Shown piece after piece: positions 56,182 to 64,000 of a stretch of DNA of 64,000 nt. Both the position numbers and the translations under genes were made by a program. Numbering within the stretch: the first letter of the stretch is position 1; each line of letters begins with the position of its first letter. This DNA comes from Streptomyces sp. QL37. Lineage in GTDB: Bacteria > Actinomycetota > Actinomycetes > Streptomycetales > Streptomycetaceae. The stretch is from positions 4,154,001 to 4,218,000 of the forward strand of contig NZ_PTJS01000001.1 of NCBI RefSeq assembly GCF_002941025.1, given 5' to 3'. The notes beneath the pieces are model-generated. The model did not search any database and was not told the DNA's origin. It saw only the letters and a program-made list of their open reading frames with translations.

Positions 56182-56526
56182 TCAGAGCACGAAGGCCGAG
56201 CTGCCGTTGTCCGTGACCATCGGGCGCCCGGCACCGTCCCAGGCGAGCATGCCGCCGTCGATGTTCACGGCGTCGATGCCCTGCTGCACCAGATACTGGG
56301 TGACCTGGGCCGACCGGCCTCCGACGCGGCACATCACGTGCACGCGGCGACCGTCCTCGGCCGCCTCGGTCAGCTCACCGAAGCGGCCCACGAAGTCGCT
56401 CATGGGAATGTGCAGCGCACCCTCGACATGCCCGGCCGCCCACTCGTCGTCCTCCCGGACGTCCAGCACGAAGCCGTCCGACGGAACCGCCGCGACGTCC
56501 ACCGAGGGCAGTGGAGCGAAATTCAT
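56182..56526 (-). CDS. Single-domain rhodanese
   Basis: The 114-residue protein has the rhodanese fold (VLDVREDDEWAAGHVEGALHIP) and the active loop around C66 (MCRVGGRSA). It should carry a persulfide and transfer sulfur in the cytoplasm. AGAAGG precedes the ATG. A J-domain protein gene lies upstream, 45 bp away on the same strand. Confidence 0.92.
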   Translation of the reverse strand: MNFAPLPSVDVAAVPSDGFVLDVREDDEWAAGHVEGALHIPMSDFVGRFGELTEAAEDGRRVHVMCRVGGRSAQVTQYLVQQGIDAVNIDGGMLAWDGAGRPMVTDNGSSAFVL

Positions 56527-56571
56527 GGGTATGCCTTCTCTCGTACGTACGCGCCAGGGTCATCCGGAACG

Positions 56572-57597
56572 CTACTGCACCAGCCCTGCCAGCTCGCCCT
56601 CACGCTGGGACACCTCCGCCAGAAGCTTCTCGCCGATGTCGTCCAGGAGCCGGTCGGGGTCGTCCGGCGCCATCCGCAGCATCGAGCCGATCGCGCTCTC
56701 CTCCAGCTCCTGGGCCAGAACCGTCAGCAGCTCCTTACGGCGGCTGAGCCACTCCAGCCGTGCGTAGAGCTCCTCGCTCTCGCTCAGCCGCAGCTCCGGC
56801 GTCACAGGCCCCGCAGCCCACTCCGCGGCCAGCTCCTTCAGCAACGCCACGTCGCCGCGCCCGTAGGCCGCGTTGACCCGGGCGATGAACTCGTCCCGAC
56901 GTGCCCGCTCCGTCTCGTCCGGAGCCAGGTCCGGGTGTGCCTGACGGGCGAGCTCCCGGTAGAGCTTGCGCGCCTCCTCGCTCGGCCTGACCCGCTTCGG
57001 CGGCCGTACGGGCTGGTCGGTGAGCATGGCCGAGGCCTCGGGCGAGAGCCCGTCCGAGTCCATCCAGTCGTGGAAGAGCTCCTCGACACCGGGCATCGGC
57101 ATGACGATCGCCCGTGCCTCCTGGGCCTTGCGCAGATCCTCCGGATCGCCGGTCTTCGCGGCCCGCGCCTCCGCGATCTGCGCGTCGAGCTCGTCGAGGC
57201 GGGCGTACATCGGGCCGAGCTTCTGATGATGCAGCCGGGAGAAGTTCTCCACCTCCACCCGGAAGGTCTCCACCGCGATCTCGAACTCGATCAGCGCCTG
57301 CTCGGCCACCCGCACAGCCTTGGCGAGCCGCTCCTCGGGCCGAGGCGCAGATCCCTCACCCACCGCCTCACCGCCGGCCTCACCTGCCGCTCCGCCTGCC
57401 TGATCACCAGCGGCGTCGGCGGAGGCGGGACCCGCCTCCGGCACATCGTCCGGGACCGGCCTCAGGCCGTCACCCTGCGACGCTTCCTCCGTGTGCCGCG
57501 GCGCACGCCGCGCGTGCTTCGGCGCGTCCTGCCGGTCCTGGTTCTGCCGGTCTTCGTCGTTCCGGGTGGTCGGCACCCCGGCGGCTTCGTGGGTCAC
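56572..57597 (-). CDS. J-domain-like protein with coiled-coil arms
   Basis: The 341-residue protein has an Asp/Glu/Gln-rich disordered leader (~1-90), a helical coiled-coil region (~95-160, RLDELDAQIAEARAAK), a J-like domain (~200-245) with the HPD motif in RQAHPDLAPDETE and NAAYGRGD, and another helical region. The HPD tripeptide implies that it stimulates a DnaK-type ATPase, but the glycine- and cysteine-rich DnaJ domains are absent. GTG 57597 has TACGCT six bases upstream, so the transcript is probably leaderless. Confidence 0.75.
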   Translation of the reverse strand: MTHEAAGVPTTRNDEDRQNQDRQDAPKHARRAPRHTEEASQGDGLRPVPDDVPEAGPASADAAGDQAGGAAGEAGGEAVGEGSAPRPEERLAKAVRVAEQALIEFEIAVETFRVEVENFSRLHHQKLGPMYARLDELDAQIAEARAAKTGDPEDLRKAQEARAIVMPMPGVEELFHDWMDSDGLSPEASAMLTDQPVRPPKRVRPSEEARKLYRELARQAHPDLAPDETERARRDEFIARVNAAYGRGDVALLKELAAEWAAGPVTPELRLSESEELYARLEWLSRRKELLTVLAQELEESAIGSMLRMAPDDPDRLLDDIGEKLLAEVSQREGELAGLVQ

Positions 57598-57656
57598 CCG
57601 TCCAGCGTATGGCCACGACCCGCGCCGTGAAGACACACGGTGGCAGCAGGACCCGC

Positions 57657-59111
57657 TCAGACGCCGAGCTCAGCGGCTATTCGCCCGGCTCGGACAGCCC
57701 GGACGAGCTCGGCATGATCCGCCTCGGTCCGGTCCGCGTACGTCACGGCGAAATCGGCCACCGCCGCGTCCAGCTCGGCGTTCTTCCCGCAGTAGCCCGC
57801 GAGCAGCCGGGGGTCGGCGCTGTGCGCATGGGCCCGGGCCAGCAGGGCGCCGGTCATCCGCCCGTAGTCGTCCACCTGGTCCGCGGCGAGTGCGGCCGGA
57901 TCCACGCTTCCCTTGCGGTTCCTGAACTGGCGTACCTGGTAGGGCCGGCCGTCGACCTCGGCCCAGCCGAGCAGTATGTCGCTGACGACCTGCATCCGCT
58001 TCTGTCCGAGCACCACCCGGCGCCCCTCGTGCACCACGTCCGGCACCTCGAAGCCGATCCGCCCGAGGTAGGGGGAGAGCGCGGACGGGCGGGCCTCCTT
58101 CACCTGCAGCACCAGCGGCTCCCCCCGGTGGTCGAGCAGCAGCACCACGTACGACCGGGTCCCCACGCTTCCCGTGCCCACCACACGGAACGCCACATCG
58201 TGGATCGCGTAACGGGCCAGCAGAGGAACCCTGTCCTCCGAGATCGTCCCGACGTAGCCCTCCAGCCCCGCCGCCACGGCCGCCGCCTCCGCGTCGGGCA
58301 CACGCCGCAGCACGGGCGGTGAGTCGACGAATCGGCGACCGCCGTCCTCCCCTTCCTCCGTGGACCGGGCGGCGAAGCGGGCACTCGTGTTGTTCCGCGC
58401 CTTCGCGGAAACGCGCTCCAGCGTCCCGAGCAGGTCCCGCGCGTCGGTGTGCGAGACGAGCTCCTCGTCCGCGATGGCGTTCCACGCGTCGAGTGCGGGC
58501 AGCCCGGCCAGGAGACGCATCGTGCGGCGGTACGCGCCCACCGTGTCGTACGCACCCTGCCGGCAGGTGGCCTCGTCCGCCCCCGCCTCCCTGCCCGCGA
58601 GCACCAGCGAGGTGGCGAGCCGCTTGAGATCCCACTCCCACGGGCCGAACACGGTCTCGTCGAAGTCGTTGAGATCGATGACCAGGTTGCCGCGCGCGTC
58701 GCCGTACAGCCCGAAGTTGGCCGCGTGCGCGTCACCGCAGAGCTGGGCACCCACGCCCGTGACCGGAGTGCCCATCAGGTCGTGCGCCATCAGACCGGCC
58801 GAGCCGCGCAGGAACGCGAACGGCGTCGCGGCCATCCGCCCCACCCGTATGGGCGTCAGACCGGGCACCCGGCCCTGGTTGGACTCCTCGACCGCCTGGA
58901 CCGCGTCCGGCCTCCCGGCGGGCAGCTCCAGCGAACTGTGCGCGGACCGGGGCACCTCGAGCCTCAGCGCCTTGCCGGCCGCTTTCGGGGAAGCCGCCCC
59001 AGGCCCGGGCCGCACCCCTCCGGCCACGCGCCGCGCGAATCCGGGAACGAGCGGGATGCGCCCGTCCCCCGTCGTCCGCTGTGCCGGCACCGTCGCATCG
59101 ACTTCGCCCAT
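57657..59111 (-). CDS. DUF2252 protein with kinase-like catalytic motifs
   Basis: The 484-residue protein has the DUF2252 pattern, including LCGDAHAANFGLYGDARGNLVIDLNDFDE (split), which resembles the HGDxHxxN catalytic loop and Asp metal site of aminoglycoside-type kinases. FRVVGTGSVGTRSYVVLL forms an N-lobe-like strand pair, and ends with RAHAHSADPRLLAGY. It is therefore likely an atypical small-molecule kinase; no substrate is known. GGGGAGG lies nine bases before the ATG. Confidence 0.82.
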   Translation of the reverse strand: MGEVDATVPAQRTTGDGRIPLVPGFARRVAGGVRPGPGAASPKAAGKALRLEVPRSAHSSLELPAGRPDAVQAVEESNQGRVPGLTPIRVGRMAATPFAFLRGSAGLMAHDLMGTPVTGVGAQLCGDAHAANFGLYGDARGNLVIDLNDFDETVFGPWEWDLKRLATSLVLAGREAGADEATCRQGAYDTVGAYRRTMRLLAGLPALDAWNAIADEELVSHTDARDLLGTLERVSAKARNNTSARFAARSTEEGEDGGRRFVDSPPVLRRVPDAEAAAVAAGLEGYVGTISEDRVPLLARYAIHDVAFRVVGTGSVGTRSYVVLLLDHRGEPLVLQVKEARPSALSPYLGRIGFEVPDVVHEGRRVVLGQKRMQVVSDILLGWAEVDGRPYQVRQFRNRKGSVDPAALAADQVDDYGRMTGALLARAHAHSADPRLLAGYCGKNAELDAAVADFAVTYADRTEADHAELVRAVRAGRIAAELGV

Positions 59112-59293
59112 GGTGCGCCGCCTCCCCCCGGCTCGTTCAGCCGTCCCGTCCGATCAACATCAACCGCGGACGACGGTACAACCGTCCCTGCCGGCCGTCT
59201 GCCCCTGTGGACAACTCCGAGCCGACCTGTGGACAACCTCCCGCGAAGGCCCGGGCTCCGTGCCTGCGCACGGAATTTCCCAGCCCTCGGGCC

Positions 59294-59325
59294 CCGGGAG
59301 CCCTGACCCGGGCCAGGGCTCCCGG
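59294..59325 (-). terminator. Hairpin terminator of the MarR-linked membrane protein gene
   Basis: A perfect 12-bp stem (59294-59305 / 59314-59325) with an 8-nt loop lies 20 bp past the stop at 59345. The remaining gap up to the DUF2252 start (59326-59344 and 59112-59293) shows no gene. Confidence 0.75.
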
Positions 59326-59344
59326 AGTCCGCGCCGGCAGGCCG

Positions 59345-60418
59345 TCACACCCCGACGGCCTCTTCCATCTCCTCCTCCGCCCCGGCAGCAGCCCGCACGG
59401 CCGCCGCCTCACGCGCCTTCTCCGCCTCCTCGCGACGCCGCTTCGCCTCGGCCAGTCCCGCCACCCCCAGAACGGCCAGGCCGGCCACGAACCAGAGAGC
59501 CAGCACCAGCAGGTGCCCGCCCAGGTCGTACCCACCGAAGTACACGTGGCTGCGCACCCCTTCCACGAATCCCGCACCGTTCCAGAAGGAGTGCAGGGCT
59601 CCGAAGAAGCCTGGCTGGACCTCCGGCCGGAAGATGCCTCCGGAACTCGTGAAGTTGAGCATGACGAAGAGCAGCATCACGCCGAGCGTCGTCCACCGCT
59701 TGAGGAAGGTGTGCAACCCCACCCCGATCAGCAGGATCCCCGCCGAGTAGAGCCACGCCATCGCCCAGAGTCCGCCGAGGCCGTGGTCCACCAGACCGAA
59801 CACCGGCCCCGCGAACGCGGCTCCGATCACACTCACCACGAGCGAGGTGCCGATGGCCAGCCCGGCCCTGATCCGCAGGGCCAGCACCGCCCCCGCCCCG
59901 CCGATCACCGCGACCGAAGCGTACGACCCGATACTGACCGCCACCAGCAGGAAGAAGATCCCCTGGCCGGTCGGATCGCCATCCGCCGTGGGCGCCACGT
60001 CCGTCACGTCGAGCGGGTCCCCCTGCCCGGCGGCCACCTCGGTGAAGACCTTCTGGACCACCGTCGCGCTGGTGTCCGACGAGGCGGTGGCGACCAGGAG
60101 CTCAGGACGGCCGCCCGGGACGTACGCGCCGTAACTCTGCTGCGTCCTCAGGTGGTTCACCGCGATGCCGCGGTCCGCTACGGTGCGCACACTCAACGCA
60201 CCGTCGCCCTTGTCCTGCAAGGTCTGGGCAAGCACCTGCGCGCTTGCTCCCGAACCGACGACGTCCACCCTCAGGTCGTGCGGCTCAGGGGCGTGAAAGG
60301 CCCCCAGATAGGCGAGCCCCATACCGACGCACATCAGCAGCGGCGTAATGAGATGGCTGAGCACATGACGCAGCGCACCGGCGGTTGAGCCGGAGGCGGA
60401 GCTCGGACCTGCGGACAT
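59345..60418 (-). CDS. YhgE/Pip-like multi-pass membrane protein
   Basis: The 357-residue protein has one N-terminal membrane helix (~18-40), an extracellular domain (~45-150) and five further helices (~155-330) ending in a charged, Ala/Glu-rich tail. That is the YhgE/Pip or ABC-2-permease-like topology in which the first helix is split from the rest by a large outer loop. It may be an exporter permease that works without an ATPase. The divergent MarR gene suggests induction by a small molecule. GGAGGA lies nine bases before the ATG. Confidence 0.75.
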   Translation of the reverse strand: MSAGPSSASGSTAGALRHVLSHLITPLLMCVGMGLAYLGAFHAPEPHDLRVDVVGSGASAQVLAQTLQDKGDGALSVRTVADRGIAVNHLRTQQSYGAYVPGGRPELLVATASSDTSATVVQKVFTEVAAGQGDPLDVTDVAPTADGDPTGQGIFFLLVAVSIGSYASVAVIGGAGAVLALRIRAGLAIGTSLVVSVIGAAFAGPVFGLVDHGLGGLWAMAWLYSAGILLIGVGLHTFLKRWTTLGVMLLFVMLNFTSSGGIFRPEVQPGFFGALHSFWNGAGFVEGVRSHVYFGGYDLGGHLLVLALWFVAGLAVLGVAGLAEAKRRREEAEKAREAAAVRAAAGAEEEMEEAVGV

Positions 60419-60445
60419 TCGACCAGTCCTCCAATGGTTGGTTTT

Positions 60446-60475
60446 TACAACTACTACCTCGTTGTAGCATACAAC
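60446..60475. promoter_or_regulatory. MarR-type operator in the divergent promoter
   Basis: Three copies of TACAAC/GTTGTA are visible: TACAAC 60446-60451, GTTGTA 60461-60466, TACAAC 60470-60475. The last two form a 15-bp palindrome with a 3-bp spacer. This lies between the membrane protein gene and its divergent MarR gene in an AT-rich patch. Confidence 0.7.
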
Positions 60476-60498
60476 TAATATTCGGGAAGGTGATTCAC

Positions 60499-60951
60499 GT
60501 GGCAGACATCCCCCGGGAGCGCGAGGAGTCGCTGGACGTCATCCAGCGCGAGCTGACCGCTTTCGCGCGCCGCGCGCGCTCGACCGCGGCACGGCTCCAC
60601 CCGGACCTGCCGCTGGTCTCGTACACGCTGCTGGCCCACATCGACGACCGGCACGGCTGCCGCGCGACCGACCTGGCGGCGCACTACATGCTGGACAAGT
60701 CGACGGTGAGCCGACAGGTGGCGGCACTGGAGAAGCTCGGCCTGGTCGAGCGCCATCCGGACCCGGACGACCAGCGCATCCAGGTACTGCACCCCACCGA
60801 CGCCGGCACACGGGCACTAGCCTCGACGCAGGCCAGTCGGCGCGCCGCCTACCGGGAACGCCTCGGAGCGTGGACGTCCGACGATCTCGAGCAGTTCGCG
60901 GAGTACCTGCTGCGCTACAACGCGGCGGGCGAGGACACCACCCCCCGATAG
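60499..60951 (+). CDS. MarR-family regulator
   Basis: The 150-residue protein has the MarR winged helix (~residues 40-110; ATDLAAHYMLDKSTVSRQVAALEKLGLVERHPDPDDQR split) flanked by dimerisation helices. It probably represses the divergent membrane protein and itself at the TACAAC/GTTGTA sites. GTG 60499 has GGAAGG eight bases upstream; GTG 60490 is in frame but overlaps that ribosome site. Confidence 0.9.
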   Translation: MADIPREREESLDVIQRELTAFARRARSTAARLHPDLPLVSYTLLAHIDDRHGCRATDLAAHYMLDKSTVSRQVAALEKLGLVERHPDPDDQRIQVLHPTDAGTRALASTQASRRAAYRERLGAWTSDDLEQFAEYLLRYNAAGEDTTPR

Positions 60952-61020
60952 ACACCCGGCCACCACGGGCCAGGGCGACCCGGCAGCGGATCAGCGACCC
61001 CGAAGCGGCCGGGCCAGAGG

Positions 61021-61365
61021 TCAGCAGCCCCCCGGGCCCCCGAGATGGGCGTCAGCCCACCTGCCGAGTTCCTTGAGCGCGGGCTCCATCGCGGCGCCGG
61101 CCTCCGTCAACTGGTACGCGACCCGCAGCGGGGGCCCTTCGTCGACCTCACGCACCACGAGACCGGCCGCTTGCAACTCGGACAGCCGGTCCGACAGCAT
61201 CCGCTCACTGATGCCCGGAATCGCTCGACGCAGATCCGCGAAGTGCACCGGCCGCTGCATCAGCACCGAGACGATCGGCCCCGTCCAGCGCTTCCCGAAC
61301 AGCTCGAAGACGCGCGTGATGCTCCCATCCACCTGCCGACAGGTCTGCTCACTGTGATCCGCCAT
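61021..61365 (-). CDS. HxlR-family regulator
   Basis: The 114-residue protein is a typical HxlR winged helix: C9 near the N terminus in EQTCRQVDGSITRVFELFGKRWTGPIV (split), FADLRRAIPGISERMLSDRLSEL and the wing VREVDEGPPLRVAYQL. The conserved cysteine in QTCR can sense electrophiles or quinones. It is divergent from an azoreductase, so control of quinone stress is likely. TACTCT lies six bases before the ATG, a leaderless pattern. Confidence 0.9.
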   Translation of the reverse strand: MADHSEQTCRQVDGSITRVFELFGKRWTGPIVSVLMQRPVHFADLRRAIPGISERMLSDRLSELQAAGLVVREVDEGPPLRVAYQLTEAGAAMEPALKELGRWADAHLGGPGGC

Positions 61366-61391
61366 GCCCCCAGAGTACTGCGCCGGAGTGC

Positions 61392-61417
61392 GGGACTTAT
61401 GAAAAGTAAGGGACTAT
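61392..61417. promoter_or_regulatory. Candidate HxlR operator (azoreductase / HxlR gap)
   Basis: Direct repeats GGGACTTAT (61392-61400) and GGGACTAT (61410-61417) are 18 bp apart, with CTTA (61396-61399) and TAAG (61407-61410) as an inverted pair between them. The patch is AT-rich and lies in the 156-bp divergent region. Confidence 0.45.
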
Positions 61418-61521
61418 GTTATTACTAGCAACGTACCGAAAAGACGGATCACGCTCACCGCGCCCCAGTTCGTCGCCGCGGCCCGGACCGATCCGCCCAC
61501 CCGACTCCTACGGAGATCCCC

Positions 61522-62133
61522 ATGGCCACGCTTCTGCACCTCGACTCCGCCGTCTTCCCCCAGGGCTCCACATCCCGCGAGGTCACGGCCGCCTTCGTCT
61601 CGGCTTGGCGCGAGCAGCACCCCGACGGCGAGGTCGTCTACCGCGATCTCGCCGCCACCCCCCTGCCCCACCTGGACGCCTCGGCAGTAGTCGCCGGTGC
61701 CGAGGATCCCCTGCGCGGGGAACTGGCGGCCGAGCTGGCCGCTGCGGACGCCGTGCTCATCGGCGCGCCGATGTACAACTTCTCCATCCCGTCCACCCTC
61801 AAGGCGTGGCTCGACCAAGTGATCATCGTCGGCCACAACGCCGGCCCGGAAGGCCCCGTCGCCGGCACGCCCGTCACCGTGGTGGCCAGCCGAGGCGGCT
61901 CATACGCTCCCGGCACGCCGCGCGAGGAGTTCGAGTTCGTCCAGAACTACCTGGAGAAGGTGCTGACGGGCATGCTGGGAGCCGAAGTCGATTTCATCGT
62001 CCCGGAGTTGACGCTGGCCCACTCGAAGCCCGAGATGGCCGAGCTCATCCCCCTCGCCGACGCCTCCCGCACCCAGGCGTTCACCGACGCCGCGGAGAAG
62101 GCCAAGGCCCTGGCTTCACGCCTCGCCGCCTGA
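61522..62133 (+). CDS. azoR: FMN-dependent NADH-azoreductase
   Basis: The 203-residue flavodoxin-like quinone reductase has FMN-binding GAPMYNFSIPSTLKAWLDQVI (split) and SRGGSYAPGTP. It reduces quinones and azo dyes with NADH as a cytoplasmic homodimer. GGAG precedes the ATG. It is divergent from the HxlR regulator, which is its probable repressor. Confidence 0.92.
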   Translation: MATLLHLDSAVFPQGSTSREVTAAFVSAWREQHPDGEVVYRDLAATPLPHLDASAVVAGAEDPLRGELAAELAAADAVLIGAPMYNFSIPSTLKAWLDQVIIVGHNAGPEGPVAGTPVTVVASRGGSYAPGTPREEFEFVQNYLEKVLTGMLGAEVDFIVPELTLAHSKPEMAELIPLADASRTQAFTDAAEKAKALASRLAA

Positions 62134-62187
62134 CGCGGCGACTGACGGGTGGGTCCGCACGAAAGTCCTCTTTGGTGCGGATCCGAC

Positions 62188-62201
62188 GTTTCACGTGAAA
62201 C
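62188..62201. other. parS site (exact consensus)
   Basis: GTTTCACGTGAAAC lies in the intergenic gap between azoR and the convergent tRNA-Leu unit. Confidence 0.92.
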
Positions 62202-62301
62202 AGGAGCCGCCCCACGCCTGCTTCCGAGCCGGTGCGGGCTTCATCACAGCCCTCTCACGCACACCCGACTCGGCGACACGACCAAGAACCCCGCACAACG
62301 A

Positions 62302-62339
62302 AGAACCCCCGCACCGAATCTCTCCGGTGCGGGGGTTCT
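62302..62339 (-). terminator. Terminator of the tRNA-Leu gene
   Basis: A perfect 15-bp stem (62302-62316 / 62325-62339) with an 8-nt loop lies 39 bp past the tRNA 3' end on the minus strand. Confidence 0.85.
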
Positions 62340-62377
62340 GTCGAACCAACCCGGCAGTCGCAAGCGACTGCCTGTTG

Positions 62378-62460
62378 TGCGCGAGGGGGGATTTGAACCC
62401 CCACGTCCCTAAGGACACTGGCACCTGAAGCCAGCGCGTCTGCCGTTCCGCCACTCGCGC
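62378..62460 (-). tRNA. tRNA-Leu (anticodon CAG)
   Basis: The 83-nt gene folds as a class II tRNA: 7-bp acceptor (GCGCGAG/CTCGCGC), anticodon stem CTGGC/GCCAG around the loop TTCAGGT (anticodon CAG), a long variable arm and a T-arm GGGGG-TTCAAAT-CCCCC. CCA is not encoded. Confidence 0.96.
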
Positions 62461-62648
62461 ATGAGTGGTGCTTTCAGACTCTCCCACCGAGTGGTGTGAG
62501 CGCCTGGCGACATCCGGAAGATTAGCACGCTGGGCAGGGTGGATTCACATCCGTTGTTTCGCCGAACCCACGAGGGGAACCGGGAACGCGGAAAGCCCGG
62601 CCCCACTCCTCCTGAGTGCACCCGGAGTGCGGGACACTGTCAGGAGGG

Positions 62649-62674
62649 CACCTCTACGATCCGTGTGAGAGGTG
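62649..62674. promoter_or_regulatory. Inverted repeat upstream of fhaA
   Basis: CACCTCT (62649-62655) and AGAGGTG (62668-62674) form a dyad with a 12-bp spacer, about 100 bp before the fhaA start, in the 315-bp gap after tRNA-Leu (62461-62775). The rest of that gap shows no gene. It could be an operator or part of a leader hairpin. Confidence 0.4.
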
Positions 62675-62775
62675 ACACTCATCCACTGTGCAGACAAGGG
62701 GAACCAGCCGATTTCCCCACGCGTGGATACGATCAGTAAGCAGTACAGGGATGACGACACCGGAGGAGGTGCCCC

Positions 62776-63636
62776 ATGGGAGTCATGAAGCGTTTCGAGC
62801 AGCGTCTCGAAGGTCTGGTCAATGGCACCTTCGCCAAGGTCTTCAAGTCCGAGGTGCAGCCGGTCGAGATCGCGGGAGCCCTTCAGCGCGAGTGCGACAA
62901 CAACGCGTCGATCTGGAACCGCGAGCGGACCGTCGTGCCCAACGACTTCATCGTCGAGCTCAGCACCCCGGACTACGAGCGCCTCAGCCCGTACTCCGGC
63001 CAGCTGGGCGACGAGCTGTCCGGCCTCGTACGTGACTACGCCAAGCAGCAGCGGTACACCTTCATGGGCCCGATCAAGGTCCACCTGGAGAAGGCGGACG
63101 ACCTCGACACGGGTCTCTACCGCGTACGCAGCCGGACCCTGGCGTCGAGCTCGTCACAGCAGGGCCAGCAGGGCGGCCCCGCTCCCTATGGCCAGCCGAA
63201 CCGCCCCGCCGCCCCTCAGGGGCAGGGTGGCTACGGCTACCCGCCGGCTTCCGCTCCTCCCATGCCCCCGGCCCCTCCGCCGGGCGCAGGGCGCCCTGGA
63301 GGCCCTTCCAGCGACTGGCGCCCGCCGGCCGCGTCCGGCCCCATGCCGGACGCCCAGGTGCGGCGCTGGATCGAGATCAACGGCACCCGCCATCAGATCT
63401 CCCGCCCGACGTTGGTGATGGGACGAAGCACCGACGCCGACGTGCGGATCGACGACCCCGGCGTATCGCGCCGGCACTGTGAGATCCGGACCGGAACGCC
63501 CTCGACGATCCAGGATCTCGGGTCTACCAACGGCATCGTGGTAGACGGGCAGCACACCACCCGCGCTACGCTCCGCGACGGCTCGCGGATCGTCGTGGGC
63601 AGCACCACCATCGTTTACCGGCAAGCCGAAGGGTGA
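62776..63636 (+). CDS. fhaA: FhaA, DUF3662-FHA protein
   Basis: The 286-residue protein has the DUF3662 domain (~1-115; KRFEQRLEGLVNGTFAKVF, QPVEIAGAL), a Gln/Pro/Gly-rich linker (~120-190) and a C-terminal FHA domain (~205-285) with the phosphothreonine-binding GRSTDADVRI and SRRHCEI motifs. FHA domains read phosphothreonine from the nearby PknB-type kinase and MviN in mycobacteria to control peptidoglycan synthesis. GGAGGAGGTG lies before the ATG. Confidence 0.95.
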   Translation: MGVMKRFEQRLEGLVNGTFAKVFKSEVQPVEIAGALQRECDNNASIWNRERTVVPNDFIVELSTPDYERLSPYSGQLGDELSGLVRDYAKQQRYTFMGPIKVHLEKADDLDTGLYRVRSRTLASSSSQQGQQGGPAPYGQPNRPAAPQGQGGYGYPPASAPPMPPAPPPGAGRPGGPSSDWRPPAASGPMPDAQVRRWIEINGTRHQISRPTLVMGRSTDADVRIDDPGVSRRHCEIRTGTPSTIQDLGSTNGIVVDGQHTTRATLRDGSRIVVGSTTIVYRQAEG

Positions 63637-63646
63637 AGCGGGGGCA

Positions 63647-64000
63647 ATGTCAGAGCTGACCCTGACGGTCATGCGGCTAGGTTTCCTGGCTGTTCTGTGG
63701 CTATTCGTAATCGTGGCCGTCCAGGTCATTCGCAGCGACCTGTTCGGTACGCGCGTCACGCAGCGCGGCTCACGCCGCACTGCCGCTGACGCCCGTCCGC
63801 AACAGGGACGCCAACAGCAAGCAGCACCTCCTCAGCAGCGACAGCAGTCCGGGCGCCAGCGGCGCGGGGCACCCACGAAGCTGGTCGTCTCCGAGGGCAC
63901 GCTCACCGGCACCACTGTCGCGCTCCAGGGGCAGACCATCACCCTGGGCCGGGCGCACGATTCAACAATCGTGCTGGATGACGACTACGCCTCCAGCAGG
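63647..64000 (+). CDS. fhaB: FhaB, single-TM FHA protein (cut by window edge)
   Basis: The first 118 codons are present. They hold one membrane helix (~9-27), a Gln/Arg-rich linker and the start of an FHA domain (TLGRAHDSTIVLDDDYASSR, where the phosphothreonine-binding Arg and Ser are visible). It starts ten bases after the fhaA stop, so they are co-transcribed. The usual next genes (phosphatase, RodA, PbpA, PASTA kinases) lie beyond the edge. Confidence 0.93.
   Translation, partial: MSELTLTVMRLGFLAVLWLFVIVAVQVIRSDLFGTRVTQRGSRRTAADARPQQGRQQQAAPPQQRQQSGRQRRGAPTKLVVSEGTLTGTTVALQGQTITLGRAHDSTIVLDDDYASSR

Overview
The window is a high-GC chromosomal segment from a Streptomyces (or very close actinomycete). 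The evidence is the base composition, the GTG/TTG starts, a mycothiol-dependent isomerase-type protein, a bacterial proteasome activator, two branched-chain keto-acid dehydrogenase operons, paired Ser/Thr kinases, and copies of the Streptomyces ParB site GTTTCACGTGAAAC. Three exact parS sites (17031, 39949, 62188) and one near-match (3882) place it in the origin-proximal chromosome core. From memory, the gene order resembles the S. coelicolor region between metS/aspS and the fhaA-fhaB cell-wall kinase cluster; this was not checked by search. I see no insertion sequence, prophage, integrase, CRISPR array or rRNA.

1-12.8 kb: tail of a two-component system, metG, a lipoprotein L,D-transpeptidase, aspS, a PAS-GAF-SpoIIE-ATPase phosphatase, an AI-2E-type membrane protein, pirin, an SseB-domain protein and a FadE5-type acyl-CoA dehydrogenase. 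12.9-22.1 kb: M18 aminopeptidase, a small membrane protein, a thioredoxin-NHL protein, a LURP-one protein, a nitrilase-family amidase, a mycothiol-type DinB protein, a GntR-MFS operon and a D-Ala-D-Ala carboxypeptidase.

22.1-32.6 kb: the first bkdABC operon, divergent from a DevR-like response regulator. A DevR/DosR-like box lies between that regulator and a flavin-reductase-like gene. Then come a phosphotransferase, two divergent membrane Ser/Thr kinases and a secreted, C-terminally anchored protein. 32.6-42.4 kb: a PadR-controlled ABC exporter, the proteasome activator bpa, a quinone oxidoreductase, an RCK potassium channel, moeA and a MobA-like gene.

42.4-56 kb: the second bkdABC operon with its Lrp-type regulator bkdR, then phenylacetate catabolism. 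A TetR gene is divergent from paaN, and the paaABCDE operon lies further on. The same 18-bp operator sequence lies before paaN and before paaA. Inserted between these two paa blocks is a coupled operon of DUF5819, HTTM and TrmH genes that looks SdpA/SdpB-like. 56-64 kb: an 11-copy 15-bp repeat, rhodanese, a J-domain protein, a DUF2252 kinase-like protein, a MarR-regulated membrane protein, an HxlR-azoreductase pair, tRNA-Leu(CAG), fhaA and the start of fhaB.

Two themes recur. Many co-directional genes overlap by four bases (GTGA/ATGA), which fixes their starts. About ten genes have no usable Shine-Dalgarno but carry TANNNT 6-8 nt before the start codon, the signature of leaderless transcripts. 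All functions are read from sequence motifs and recalled family knowledge; no database search was run.
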